A stretch of 64,000 nucleotides of DNA from Manis javanica (GCF_040802235.1 NC_133161.1:44443001-44507000), one strand, 5' to 3'. Positions 1 to 11,534 are shown, counted from the stretch's first letter. Notes: generated by a model not told the origin, from the letters alone. Translations and numbers: made by a program.

Positions 1-1203
1 TCATGAATGATTTCCAGTGTGGTTATTACTTTTTGTTTTTAATTCGCCTCTCTTTTGTAATAAAAGTCACCCCAAACCATTCAATGTATCAATTGGTGTT
101 GAAGGACCCATATTCCAAAAGGGCCTTACTTCAAAAGATATTTTTTGGTACAACATCCCTCTTGACTCAAATCATCCTCTTTTCTCAGAGACGGGTGCTA
201 TTTAAGATGTGCACTCTAAACATAGCTCTGGTGTGATACACTGATTTCATAATCCACAATGACCAAAACAAACAAACAAATATTTTCCAGAAAAGGTTCA
301 CTGGAAACTTTAGGGGGCAGATGATATGGCCCGTCATATTAAGAGAGAACTTTGGTTCAGTCAGTAAGATAGCAGAAGTGGAACATCCTCACGGCACCAG
401 TCCCCTGTCTGGAGCAAGCTACCAGGAAAGAGGTCTGCCCTGGGTGTCAAAGGGCTTTCTGCCATCTCTTGTACTTCTGTCCAGAAACTCAGTCCTCTCA
501 TCACAGACAATTATCATGAGGACCTAACTGGATAACTAACTCCCAGAAAGGTTATGAAGAGTATGGTTCCATACCGTAGTAATCTATGGAGCCTGCTGAG
601 TTGATTGTGTGATTTAGAAGTAAACTATGCCCATGACCTCTTGTATGGGTTATCCAAATGTAAGGATGTCATTATCACTTTCTTTGTGGTGCTTTTCCCT
701 CCCACTTAGACCAGCTGATTTGTACGATGAATACCGTCTCTGAAACCGCCTCACCCAAAAAGTTGTCTCTATACCCCCTCTGAGGGAAATGGAGATCTGG
801 CAATGATCCAGTCCATTTGATCAACATAGCTGGCGGAACCAGATAATTTAAGCTCCAAATTTCCCCATTAATCAAAATAGTCTGATGACGGATACATCTG
901 CTTTTACTTTGGGGTGTGTAGACACAATCTAATTGTGCATTTCCTAAAAACAGAATTGTATCATCTGTAACATTCACAGAGCTCTTCCTGCCCACATTTC
1001 TTTCCCAGCCTGTTTGACTAAACAGATAATACAGTAATTAAAATTCATAATCAACACATGTTGAGTATTTTTCCTCTTTCTCCTGTTTTACAATCCTTTC
1101 CCTTGACTTCTGTGTGGTTTGCCAACTGTTCTACATTTCAGGAGTAAATACTAGAGGTTATCTTCCCACCGGGCCACCACATTGGCCATATTCCTTATCC
1201 TTT

Positions 1204-1227
1204 CCTCTTGCCTCTTGCCTCTTGCCT
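1204..1227. repeat. Short tandem heptamer (CCTCTTG)x3
   Basis: Three consecutive copies of CCTCTTG followed by a partial copy. It is a small simple repeat with no coding context. Confidence 0.8.
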
Positions 1228-2425
1228 CAACCCCAAACCCCGCCACCTCTGGAGACAGGAACTTCAGAAGCATTGATAGTTCTGACTATACCTCAAAGAC
1301 CACTTGGAGAATAAAGTAGCCAGTAGTAGAAGAAATAAAGAATGGAGACTACAGAGAGTTTGGTTTGACACCAGACATACCACTGAGCTTATGACCATGA
1401 TTTCCCTCTCCAGAAGGTCTGAGAGTCCTAGAGAGACAAGCCCATGTGGCATGCCATTGTGATGAACTTGGCCAAGCCAACCTTGTGCCAGACAAGTGGG
1501 AGGATGGTAGGCAGCTAAGGTTGCAGTTAACAGGAGGTAAGAGGGACCTATGGAAATACTTGCCAGGGGACACGAAGGGGATGCACTCTGAATAGGAAGG
1601 CCAGGCTGTCTGGAGTTAGATTCTTTAGGATTTGACTTCTTCAGAGTCATGCTCAGCTTTAGAGAGCAGAGCTCACATAGCTTCTAAAGTAGACCTGAGC
1701 CAAGATTACCAGCAGCTTCCTTAACTGGAAATAAGAGTCTTGCCTTCTGGAGTCCTTGCATCCCTCCCTTCAACATTCCAGTAGCTTCTTTTCTAGGAAA
1801 GCCTTCCCCATAAATGGATCTCTCCTTCCCCACAGCAGTCCTGGCGACGCCATCTCACAGGTGAAGCCACCACCAGGGTGGCGCCTTGACTGAGTGGCCA
1901 GCCCCTCCCGTTCCCATGCTCTGAAGGGGCTCAGAGAACTGACTGCACTGTGGGGCTCAGAGAATTTGCTGGCTCTTTAAATTTTATAGCATTGAGATTC
2001 AAAAGCTGTTGTTGCATAATCCAATTAGAGAGCCACTTTTAACTGGCTTGTGCCATTCTCCCAGACTTACCTTCATCAGAGTGTATAATGAGGATGCTTC
2101 CTCACAGTTCCAGAAATCTGTGAAGCAGGGATGGTATTTTTAACGCACCCATTTAAACAATGTCTGTGCCGCACCACTTTTGCTTTTCTGTTGCCGCAGG
2201 TGAGGAGCTGCCTGACAGCTGAGCTCCGGATTCGACATGTGTAGCCCAGGGCGGGCCTTGGATTTTTCAAAGGGTAACATTTTCACACATGGAAAAACAC
2301 TCAAGTGTTTTCAGTATTCATGGCTCAGTATAGCTCCTTCACATGTATTTCAAAGACAAACAAGAGGCATCTAACAATGGAAATTCTACCACCTTATCTG
2401 TCTCACTCTTCCACCCGTCTGGAAA

Positions 2426-2451
2426 ACACACACACACATAACACACACACC
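2426..2451. repeat. (CA)n microsatellite, interrupted
   Basis: Alternating AC dinucleotides are interrupted once by ATA. It is short and probably modestly polymorphic. Confidence 0.85.
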
Positions 2452-4649
2452 CCTGGGCAGTTTGCTTTCTTCCTGAACTCCAAAAACTTTTGATTGTACA
2501 TACAATCTTCTCCTTAGAGGGCTCAGAAGGGCTTTGCATGTTCCCCAAATCGTAGAAAATGAGGTCTGGAATTCTTTACTCCAGCCAGGATCTGGCCTAG
2601 AAGCAGTAAAATTTCATAGGACACTGACTTCCTAGCTGTATTCGATGGGCCAGATGGACAGGTGTGTGCAATGCCCTTTAGCCATAACAGAGAACAACGT
2701 AAGACTGTAAGGACAGCATATCCTCAAAGCAAGGCCGCATGGTCAGTTCTCTGTACAGAGAAAAATAGGAAACTTTGGTTTCCATACAGCCCCCGAAGAC
2801 CATGAATAGGAAACTGGTTTCCCTACAGTTCCCCCAAAGACCACGTGACTATTGGACTATTGGTGGTAAAGGTCCTCCAGAGCATGCCACTGTGGCATCA
2901 AAGTTATTTTGAGCAGAAGGCATTTGAGTTCCTGAAATCTCTTATCTGCCTAAAAGCAGTAACCCCCAAGAGAACAAATGAACTCAATTGTCCTAAATCC
3001 TCTCTTCAGGAACTTCTTACAACCAGAGAGGATTGACTCTTATCACTAGAAATGAGACATTGTCATAAAACTATCATATCGGCTCTCTTTTCTCCCAAGG
3101 GCCCATTTATCCTTCCAAAAAATCATTTGTTTTCCCACAAGTGTCTTTCTCCCCTTTCCCTGCCCCTATTAAGATGGTAGATAAGCCCCAAATTGTACTG
3201 CTTCCTTGAGTCCCATGTTTCTATGAACTCCATTAAGTATGTATCAAATCTGCCTTAGCTCTTGCTAATCTGTTTTTTGTCAGTTTAGTTTGCGATCTCC
3301 TGTCCTGGACTTGAGAGGGTAGAGGAAATGATTTTTCCTCCTCTCCAGTGGGACTGGTGCATGCTGGACATTTTCCCTCTGCCCCTCCAGATCCACCCTC
3401 CACCCTGCTGCCCTCTGCTCTGCCCCAGACTGTCCGGACCACTTCGACAGGCTCCCTTATCCTCTGGTTTCCACCTGGGCTTGGCCGATGGAAAGCAACA
3501 GGGGAGCTCAGAGAATGAATGGCCATTGTGTCTATGCCCCCGATTCCCCCCACCACTGTGGAGGTGTCATGGGCCATGTCTCTCAATTGCAAGTCCTCGC
3601 TTCTCTAGTGGAGCCCACTCCACACAACTGTCCTGGCTCCAGGTCTGGCAATTTCCCCCTCTTCTTATCCTTCTGGCCTGGGGCAAGAGAGTCCTCACCA
3701 GCCCCTGGATACTATAGCACCCTTGAAATTTCTTATACTCTGTCCACTTTTGTACATGGTGGCATATAAACTCCTTCAAATTACCCAGTTTGGATGTACT
3801 CTTTCTTATGAGAACCCTCACCAATATATAGGGAAGACAGAAGACAATCATGCACCTACAGGCAATCTCATTCCCTTTGAACCTGAGCCCCATCTGGGGA
3901 GTCACTGAACTCCTACTACTCCAAGCCCTCTCTTCTGATTTGGCAGCAAGGTCCAACTGACATTTTTACGCTCCCCTGGCACCATGAAATCACAATCACT
4001 GCTCTTCTCATTTTGGCCACTGTCCTTATGCTTATTGCCAAAACAAAGACAACAATGGTAACACCACCAGCATCCTAGCACCTGTGAGTAAAGAGCAATC
4101 TGATCTACATCCCTCTTTTAGCAAAGAGTTTATTAAGTCTTTTCAGGATTGAAAACAAAACATTCAAAAAAAGTAAGTAAAACCAGGAAAAAGAAAACAA
4201 GTAAACATAAAAGGTTGTGTGCCCAAAAGTGCCCTCCACAGTGACTTCATCTCAGGGTCCCAGGATGAAGCACACCTTCTTCAGGAAGGTGTACCTTGGG
4301 CACCTACAGCATGTGTGCAGTTTCATCAAGTGCAGTAAGAGGTGAGGAGAGGCGAGGGCTCAGGAGTGGGTGTATGGATATATAAATTACACTAGAGGAA
4401 TAAAGAATATTTCAATCAGTAGAAATTTAAGTTGCAGTGATGCTTACAAGCTAAGTTTCCTGAAAGATGAGTACTCAGTTTAGACCAATATCCAACTCTA
4501 CAGAAAGCCTTTGAGTCAGCATAGTTCCTCAGCACTTTGGAGAGTGACAGGCAAATGATAAGTGCATCATTAATATTTGTTGAATTAATTTAATTATTAA
4601 CTAATAAATTCTGAATTGAGTAACTGAGGATCAAACTTTAAAAGTCAAA

Positions 4650-5088
4650 GAAGAGCCATACAAAGTAAAGAAATCCTACCATTTGCAACAGTATGGATGG
4701 ATCTAGAGGGTATTAAGCTCAGTGAAATAAGCCAGGCAGAGAAAATGATTTCACTTATTTGTGGAGTATAAAAATAAAGCAAAACAAAAGGAACAAAATA
4801 GCAGTAAACTCATAGACACCAAGAAGACATTAGTGGTTACCAAAGGGGAGGGGTGGGGAAAGGGGATAGAGGGGCACAATAATTCACAATCCCAATATAG
4901 GTTGGTCACAGGGACAGTAGTACAGCACAGAGAATACTGTTAATGATGCTGTAACATCTTACAGAAAGTGACCACACTAGAAGGGGTGAGGATTTAATAA
5001 TACAGGTAACTGTTGAACCACTGTATTGTATATTTAAAACCAACATAAGATTATTTATCAATGATACTTTAATTTTTAAAAAGTCAAA
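4650..5088 (+). mobile_element. 5'-truncated L1, ORF2 end plus 3' UTR
   Basis: The sequence aligns by eye with the end of the full-length L1 at 29857-36115: AAATCCTACCATTTGCAAC, then AGTGAAATAAGCCAGGC, then the GGGGAGGGGTGGGGAA run of the 3' UTR and the TATCAATGATACTTTAAT end. A 10-bp direct repeat, AAAAGTCAAA, flanks it at 4640-4649 and 5089-5098 and is the probable target-site duplication. Only about 440 bp of a roughly 6-kb element is present. Differences from the full-length copy suggest an older subfamily. Confidence 0.85.
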
Positions 5089-5294
5089 TTAATGGCTGTT
5101 TATGAATAATTTATAACCAACTTCTCCTTTGATTCTACTTCTCCCAGAGATTAAAACAAGAAGTTATATGGTCCTTTTGTTCTTTTTAATAATATATATG
5201 CTACTCGTATTTCCATAAAGTATTCTCAGAGCACACTGAATGAGCTGAAGAGGCTATTGAGATCTCCTAAAAGACAGAAGCATGTCATGGAGAG

Positions 5295-5475
5295 GCTGAC
5301 AGGGCATAATGGTTAAAATCAGGACTGCTGGAGTTGAACAGACCTTGCTTTGTCACTTCCTAGCTTGTGACCTTGAACACATTATTCAACCTCTTTGGAA
5401 AGTTGGGATAGGAATATCTTACTCATAGGAATATTCTGAGGATTAAAAATAATACAGAGACCATAAAGACAATTC
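5295..5475 (+). mobile_element. MIR SINE fragment
   Basis: It follows the MIR order: a 'GGTTAAAATCAGGACTGCTGGAGTT' type start, then 'TGTCACTTCCTAGCTTGTGACCTTG', then 'TCAACCTCTTTGGAAA', then a GAGGATTAAAAATAATA end. It is diverged and therefore old. Confidence 0.8.
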
Positions 5476-6139
5476 ATAAAAATCTAGGACAATGGCATGG
5501 TCAGGACCAGCACATCTTAATAATTACCTGGAACCATCACCTGGGACAGATGAGGACATCAAGACAGGCATTCAACTGAAGCAGCAGAGAAACCTGCGTG
5601 ATAAAAACGCAAAAGATCACACCACACAGAGGCAAGTGACCACAAGTCAGTCAACAGTGGACTTCAGATTTTATTAGTTTGTACAACTGCTAGACAAATG
5701 CTAGACATTTTGCCATATGCTTAACCTACCTTACTGGTAGATAGAGAAAACCCCGTGTTTTGTTTTCACAAATCCCTGAAACACAAATGATTTAGCCAAC
5801 AAACATGCTTTGTATTGGCCTGACCTGTATTTACAAGGTTCTCTGTTGGCCATACCACCTCGTTCTCTCCCTAGCCCTGTGCCATCAGCTTAAACAAACA
5901 CAGGCATCTGCTCATAAGAAACACACTCAGGTCTTTTTCTCTTCCAGGCAAAGAAACAAAACAAACAAGTAAACAAAAAAGGTTGATATGATAAAAAATT
6001 AAGCCAACCATGGTTTTTGGCTACAGAAAACCAAACTGGCTAAACCAATTAAAAAAATCAGAGCAGACTTGCCTGGATGAATGCACAATTTATTGGCTAC
6101 TAACCCAAGTGAGTGGGTTCATAGCTGGTCAAATGAAAG
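5476..6139. other. Unique intergenic DNA
   Basis: I see no gene, recognisable repeat or strong motif. The stretch is AT-rich, with two A-rich tracts near 5950 and 6045. Confidence 0.5.
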
Positions 6140-6365
6140 TAATAATAAGAGTAGTGAGCATTTTTTAAGCATATACTATGTACCAGAAATTATGCCAACT
6201 GCTTTGTATAGATTATTGTACGTGACAATTTTTATCACATTAGTGCTTACTAATGTAGTCCTATTTTATCCACAGTTCTCCAACAAGGCAGTAGTTGTAG
6301 TCAGGTAAGCAATTTGTCTAAGGAAACAGCAAATCACTACAACTCAAGCTGTGATATACTGACCT
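6140..6365 (+). mobile_element. MIR SINE fragment
   Basis: A MIR-like series is visible: AGCATATACTATGTACCAG, a mid part ending CACAGTTCTCCAACAAGGCAG, then GTAAGCAATTTGTCTAAGG corresponding to the conserved 'GTAACTTGCCCAAGG' core. It is strongly diverged. Confidence 0.7.
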
Positions 6366-6779
6366 ATTCCCAGTGCTTGGTTATTACACTGGAATATGAG
6401 GAATGCCTTGGACATACTAACGTCTTGATTTGAACATGGCCTTCAACAAAACATGCCCAAAATCTGAAAATTTAAGCTAGGTATAAGCAAAATGAAATAA
6501 ATGTATGCTTTTGAAATAAATGTATTAATCAATCTTGGTTTGAGCAATGTTGTTTGCTATCATTATTATTCTTATCAAATTTTATGAAAGATGGTGTCTA
6601 TGTAGGCCCTTTGTAGCTCTATCTTAATCAAAATATCGCTGTCTTGGGGTGAGAAGGAAGAACACTTAATATGTTTACACATATGATAGTTACATGTTAC
6701 AAATAATGTTGTAAATAATTACAAATAAGACATTTAGGATTATAAGACTCTCAATAGGCTCAATTCTTTTACTCCATAA

Positions 6780-7235
6780 ACATTTTTTAAGTATCTAAGA
6801 TGATCCTATCACTGTGATGAGCACTAGAAACATACAGTTGAAAAACACAGTCTCTCTCATAGACACTGAGAAATGACTAGAAGTGACTAGGGGTTACCAA
6901 GTGGAAGGGGTTGGGGTAAGTGGGTGGGGAGGGTGAGGGGGATAAAGAGGTGTAATAATTCAAATCATAATGTAAGTTGGTCATGGGGATGGTAGTACAG
7001 CATAGAGAATACAGTCAATGATTCTGTAACATCTTACTATGTTGATAGATAGTAACCACACTAGAGGGGGTGAGGATTTTATAATATAGGTAACTGTTGA
7101 ACATTTGAAACCAATATATAACATTGTACATCAATGATATTTCAATTAAAAAAAGAAAGAAAAAGATAGCCTCTAACCCCAAGGAATTCATAGTCTTGCT
7201 TAAAAGACTAACAGCCTGCAGAATTAACAAGTTGG
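6780..7235 (-). mobile_element. Old L2-like fragment split by an L1
   Basis: The left part (about 6780-6856: ATTTTTTAAGTATCTAAGATG... GAGCACTAGAAACATACAG) and the right part (about 7166-7235: CTCTAACCCCAAGGAATTCATAGTCTT) read as one L2-type antisense 3' end, of the kind '...tatgtgccaggcactg... ccctcaaggagcttacagtct'. The L1 fragment at about 6857-7160 interrupts it. The orientation and family come from pattern memory. Confidence 0.5.
6857..7160 (+). mobile_element. 5'-truncated L1 3' UTR
   Basis: It resembles the 4650-5088 copy closely: CATAGACACTGAGAA, GGGGTTACCAAGTGG, TTGGTCATGGGGATGGTAGT, AGTACAGCATAGAGAATACAG, AACCACACTAGAGGGGGTGAGG, and a TATCAATGATATTTCAATT end followed by an A-rich tail (7147-7165). 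A possible diverged target-site duplication (AAAAACACAG... and AAAAAGATAG...) is not exact. It carries only the 3' UTR. Confidence 0.85.
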
Positions 7236-8344
7236 TATTGATGAGACAAATACAGAATCCAGTTTTAAAATTCAATCAGCCAATCAAGTACAGGATGGGA
7301 AATGATGTGGCTCCATGGCCACTGACATGAAAAACTTTGGAGTATGTTTTGCTATGTGCTCCATGATTCAAGAGCAAAATATTGCTTTCAGAGACACTAA
7401 TGCATTCCTGGAATGTGTTAGTGAAGTGTGGTGTTCAGAATAAAGCAGGTGATAAACTAGCATTCTGGAAGCTCTGAGCCTATTCACAGTTTCAAGGTGA
7501 CTACTGGGTACCAAAATCTAAGAGGTGACGAGAGACGCTTACAACTGGTAGCTGTCTTTAAATATCTCCAGACCTGCCAGGTGAACTGAAGGTGACATGT
7601 CAGCTCTTCTCCAGAGGACACACTAAGTACTAATGGGAGGAAAGTACACATGGCAAGATCTTCAAACACCACAAATGTAACAAAGTCAATGGGAAGAAGA
7701 CAGAAAGCCTGAAGACATGGTCTACTGTTGGACTTTCTTACTCCTTATCTTGTATAGGGTGTCTTCAGAGAAAGAGTGGCACCCAAGATGGTCCACAAGG
7801 AGGAGACTGCAGTAGGCATCTTGTCCTGCAATCCACCCCAGCAAGAATTTTCGTAAGCAATTCCTGCACGGGAAGCCAAAGTGGGATGGCATCTCTGTCC
7901 TCTAGGAAGCTGGGATTGGATGGTCTGCTCCTGAGCAACACGTGGCAAACTGAACCCCAGAGCAAGAAACAAAATACCCAAAGTCCCCGTTAAAGTCCTG
8001 TTCTGAATTTGAGGGAATTGTTAAATCGTGGGAATTCTTCCTTGGAAATGTCTCCTGGGGCAGTCTTCCTCTATGACACATGCCACCACAATCATCACCC
8101 CACTCCTGACTCCTTCACCAGATTCCTGAGACATTCGTTCTTTCTGCTTTCATTGGACGCTGACTTTGTCTATTGGGATGGGGAAGGGACTCACAAAAGC
8201 TGTTTAAAGATCACTCTGGCAGTCACCCAGGGAACAAACTGCAAGGAGTAAAACTGGGCTCCCCAGGGCAAACTAGGGCATTCCCACCCCTTCCTCCAAG
8301 TCAGGATTTCCTCTGCAATGCTCCTGCTTGTAATGACTAGTGTC
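7236..8344. other. Unique intergenic DNA
   Basis: No exon, RNA gene or recognisable repeat. Short open frames are present on both strands but have no family resemblance. Confidence 0.5.
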
Positions 8345-8575
8345 AGTCAGCATTCACTGGGTGTTTATGGAATGATTTGCACGGATTTTTTGTTAAACAA
8401 ATCTTTCAATTTATCCTCATTTTCCTGATGCGTAAACTGAGGCACAGAGCGGTTAACGATGTAGGAATTCACAAGTAGTGTGTGGTAACTATTTGGTTAC
8501 ACAGGTGAAACCATTTGCCTCCCACCCTCATTTGAAAGCAGATAATCTGCCTCTGAAGTCCACTATTTAATCACT
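8345..8575 (+). mobile_element. MIR SINE fragment
   Basis: A MIR-like core is visible: TTATCCTCATTTTCCTGATGCG, then TAAACTGAGGCACAGAGCGG, corresponding to 'tttacagatgaggaaactgaggcacagagaggt'. It is old and diverged. Confidence 0.7.
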
Positions 8576-8984
8576 ATGTTAGTTTACCATCTAACAATCT
8601 CCTTTTACGTGATTTTTGTGGTCTTTAAAGCTAACAATCATTCATAGCATTTTTTTTAAAATAACGAATAAGATTACATATAATGGAAACAACCCTCAGG
8701 TGAGAATCCAGGTGTGACCCCTGGGGCTGTTTACGTGTTTGTTTTTCTGCTCTGGGCCTCGGTTTCCTTGCAGGGGGAATGGTCATTAGGAAGGGTGCCC
8801 AGGCCTCTCCCAGCTAACCTTTCATGGCTCCTGGATGCAATGGGTTGAATGTAGCACAAGCAAAAATTAGAATTTACTAGAAAATAATACTAAACCTTCT
8901 AGATCTGTTTTACTTTTTCTTTTTACCATTAAGAAGCGAGACTAACCTCAGTCATTTATGAAGCTGAAGAAAAATTCGACCTCT

Positions 8985-9195
8985 TCTGACTTCGGCAAAA
9001 TCGGTGTCCAGCAAGAGAACTGCGGGAGGGCGGGGGGCCGCGCGCTCGGCGGAGCTGCGCGGCGGGACGATCCCGGGATGAGACCGCCCCCTAGGGGCAG
9101 GCGGCCGCCCGCACCCGGGCTCGCGCGCGCACAGAAGCAGCCGCAGGGGCTTCCAGCTGGAGCCGGCTGAGAAATCTGCGCCGAGGGCTCTCAGA
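8985..9195. promoter_or_regulatory. Isolated (orphan) CpG island
   Basis: About 200 bp hold roughly 30 CpG dinucleotides (for example GGGCCGCGCGCTCGGCGG and CTCGCGCGCGCAC), while the flanking kilobases have almost none. Such density normally marks a promoter or an unmethylated regulatory element. No exon or annotated gene start is recognisable next to it, and ADCYAP1R1 ends more than 45 kb away. It contains the CTCF-like site at 9082-9100 and lies just left of a 16-bp palindrome. Candidates are a lncRNA promoter, a poised enhancer or a CTCF boundary. The GC-rich short open frames in it look like composition artefacts. Confidence 0.75.
9082..9100 (-). promoter_or_regulatory. Candidate CTCF site in CpG island
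   Basis: On the minus strand the site reads CTGCCCCTAGGGGGCGGTC. It matches the CTCF core (CCASYAGRKGGCRS) at nearly every position; the third base, C instead of A, is the main departure. It sits in the middle of the CpG island. Confidence 0.55.
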
Positions 9196-9360
9196 TGCAG
9201 ACGCCACAAAGCCAAAACATTAACATTTTGCTTGCTATTTATTCAGCTTCTCCGTCTTTAATTCCCCCTCGCCAAGTAGCCTCCAAATGTGTCTCTTTGA
9301 GTATCAAAGTGATCACTTTGGATTAAAGTATTCCTTCTCAAAAGATACCTTAATTAAAAT
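9190..9360. promoter_or_regulatory. AT-rich candidate enhancer beside CpG island, with 16-bp palindrome
   Basis: This non-repetitive sequence contains a perfect palindrome, CAAAGTGATCACTTTG, at 9305-9320. Its two arms extend to ATCAAAG and CTTTGGAT, which resemble TCF/LEF sites. TTAATTAAAA lies about 30 bp further on. No repeat family is recognisable. The enhancer role is inference from motif content and position next to the CpG island. Confidence 0.45.
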
Positions 9361-9539
9361 GTGTGTGGTAGGGGGAGGATGGTAAGGAGAGACCTCCTCA
9401 CTTCTTATTCCTGTAGGAGAAAGAAAAGGAATGACTAGTTAGGGGGAAAAGGAGATGGCCTTTTTTTCTGTAAGATACAAAATAAATTCAAGCTTTATAT
9501 TTGTTTCTTTCTAGTAATTATTCAAACACTGTGGGTAAT

Positions 9540-9760
9540 GATGACAGTAGCAGAATAGCAGGTAACATTTACTGAGTTCTTACTATATGCTAGTCAGCTG
9601 TTCCAAGTCCTTTCTTTTAGCATACACGTTTTATTATGAGATAACTAAAGCACAGAGAGGTTAAGTGACTTGCCCAAGGTCACACAGCTGGCAGGTTGGA
9701 GAGTTAGGATTCCACTCCACTGTCTCCTCCACTAACTACTATACCACAATCCCTTCTAAG
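9540..9760 (+). mobile_element. MIR SINE, well preserved
   Basis: A nearly complete MIR core is visible: ACATTTACTGAGTTCTTACT, then AAAGCACAGAGAGGTTAAG, then TGACTTGCCCAAGGTCACAC, AGCTGGCAGGTTGGAG and AGGATTCCACTCC. This is the clearest MIR in the window. Confidence 0.92.
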
Positions 9761-10009
9761 CTGCAGCTCTCAAGGCATTTTTCAAACCTGAATTCATAGT
9801 CCCAACAACTTCATCCATTAGTAGCAGAATTCTGTTAACACTTAGGTCACTCCAAGCACTTCCAATTCACAAGGAAAGTCAAGGATTTCTCACACCGGAG
9901 GCAGAGAAGCAGGGTTATCTACAGGGTGGATTACTGCAGAAGGTGAGGACTCAACACTGGAGACCAGTCCCAGTTATTTGGGGCATCACTTAAAAGTTCC
10001 TTTGGAGAT

Positions 10010-10190
10010 GTGGAAACACTCGCCCTCAGGTTCCTTATCTCTGGAATGGGAATACTTTCGTCATCGGGTTCTTCTGAAATTCCGTAAAATGATCTGTGTT
10101 AAGGGCAGAGCACCGTGCCTGGTACAGGGGAGCGCTCAGAAAAGCCGTGAATTGTTTAGTATGGTTGTCATTTCTTCTTATTGAAACCTG
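10010..10190 (+). mobile_element. MIR SINE, 3' part
   Basis: The order 'CTCAGGTTCCTTATCTCTGGAATGGG', 'AGAGCACCGTGCCTGGTACAGG', 'AGCGCTCAGAAAAGCC' follows the 3' half of MIR ('cctcagtttcctcatctgtaaaatgg... agtgcctggcacatagt... gcgctcaataaa'). Confidence 0.7.
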
Positions 10191-10639
10191 ACGCTGCAGG
10201 TTCAGGGGTGTGGAGAAGAAGATGTTTATGGAGCTGATCTCCACATGGAGAGTTCCCCTGGGAAGCCCATGGCAGAGAAGCAAAAAGGAAGATTTATACC
10301 AAAGAAGCTCTGACACGGCGCAAAAATTTATTTACAAGAAAATATTAGTGAGGTGGGCCCTGGAGGAAGAGTGTGCAAATGATATGGGAAACGTGACTCA
10401 CTCCCCTCTGCACCCAGAACCGTGCCCAGTGCTCAGTGCCTAAGAAATGGTTCCTAATGTCAGCTATGAAGTATCCTTGTCCAGGATTTCAAACTGGAGT
10501 CTGATCATGCCTGTGAACCTAACCAGCAATCTATGGGAAATGCAGAAGATGGAAGAACATGTTAAACCATGTTACAGGAATGCAATTAACAAAAAGCAGA
10601 AAGTGGGAAATCCCACAAGAGGAATGATCCAGCTTCTTT

Positions 10640-11090
10640 AAACAAATAAATTACAAGTAAAATAACAAAGGGATTAGATAGATTAAAAGAGGCCTAAGAA
10701 ACATACATACCAAATATAATGGGTAGATTTTGAATCCTGATTTGAATAGTCAACCATAAAAAAAAATTAACAAACATTTGTAGATAATCAGGGAAATTTA
10801 AACACTGACTAGATACTTAATATTAAAGGAAGACTGTTCATGTTTTAGATGAGGGTAGTATTGCTACGTTTTTTAAAAGTCCTTATCTTTTAGAGGTACT
10901 TACTGAAGTACTTAGGGATGAAACATGTGTGGGATCTGTTTAAAAATAATCCATTCAGGCCTCAGGTTGAAAAAAGATTGGCCAAGTATTGGTCATTGTT
11001 GAAGCTGAGTGATGGGTACATGAGGGTTCATTTCACTCTTATATTTTAGTAAATATATATGACATTTTCCAAATTCATTTTAATGAATGG
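10640..11090 (+). mobile_element. Ancient L1M 3' end
   Basis: It carries the ordered blocks of an L1M-type 3' UTR: GGGAAATTTAAACACTGACT, AGTCCTTATCTTTTAGAGG, TACTGAAGTACTTAGGGATG, GAAGCTGAGTGATGGGTACA, TGAGGGTTCATTTCACTCTT and a degraded tail. The 5' boundary is approximate. The subfamily cannot be fixed by eye. Confidence 0.75.
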
Positions 11091-11139
11091 TTAAACATGG
11101 ATAAATGGTAACCATGGATAATGAATGGTAACCATGGAT
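11082..11139. repeat. Small tandem repeat, about 20-bp unit x3
   Basis: Three near-copies of AATGAATGGTAACCATGGAT follow each other. The first has TTAAA in place of GTAAC and the second lacks a few bases. The last two share 17 identical bases (11104-11120 and 11124-11140). The array sits at the degraded 3' end of an L1M copy. Confidence 0.85.
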
Positions 11140-11334
11140 AAATAAAGAACCAGGCGTAAGGACCTACGTGTGTTCAAGTGCAGAGGTGAGGACCTGCAGG
11201 TCTACTGTAAGGAAGGGTGAACAGCGTGGGCCAGCACAGGTCATGTAAAGGGAGGTGGTAACACACACATATGGGCAGAAATGATGAGGCCTGATTATGC
11301 AGAGCCATGAATACCAATAATTAAAAGAGCAGCT

Positions 11335-11520
11335 CACGTTTTTTGACAATTACTATGTGCCGTGCATCTAGTTTCTCTCACACTTTTTAGTGTTAGATCA
11401 ATAATTAATTCCATTTTACAGAAGAAGAAAGCGACACTTACAGAAGTATGTAACTCATGCAAATGCACAGAGTTAGCCAGCTGAAGAGCCAAGATCCAAA
11501 CCAAAGAGTCTGATTAAACA
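11335..11520 (+). mobile_element. MIR SINE fragment
   Basis: Visible blocks are ACAATTACTATGTGCCGTGC, AATTCCATTTTACAGAAGAA and CACAGAGTTAGCCAGCTGAA, then GCCAAGATCCAAACC, in the order of a MIR. It is moderately diverged. Confidence 0.75.
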
Positions 11521-11534
11521 GCCCCCAGTCTAAA

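Larger units (their letters stand above)
1..4639. other. Intergenic DNA, mostly unique
   Basis: No supported exon is seen on either strand; the open frames are all short (under about 130 codons) with no recognisable domain. The stretch has ordinary mammalian intergenic composition. It includes a short heptamer run at about 1204-1227, a CA tract at 2426-2451, and an AT-rich block around 1965-2080 with a homeodomain-like core (CCAATTAGAG). The end, about 4500-4600, looks like an L2 3' end (TATTTGTTGAATTAAT). Confidence 0.6.

Noticed and set aside
8958..9215. Open frames of 70 and 87 codons over the CpG island
   Set aside because: Arg/Pro/Gly-rich translations are expected from CG-rich sequence. 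There is no splice donor with a plausible partner.
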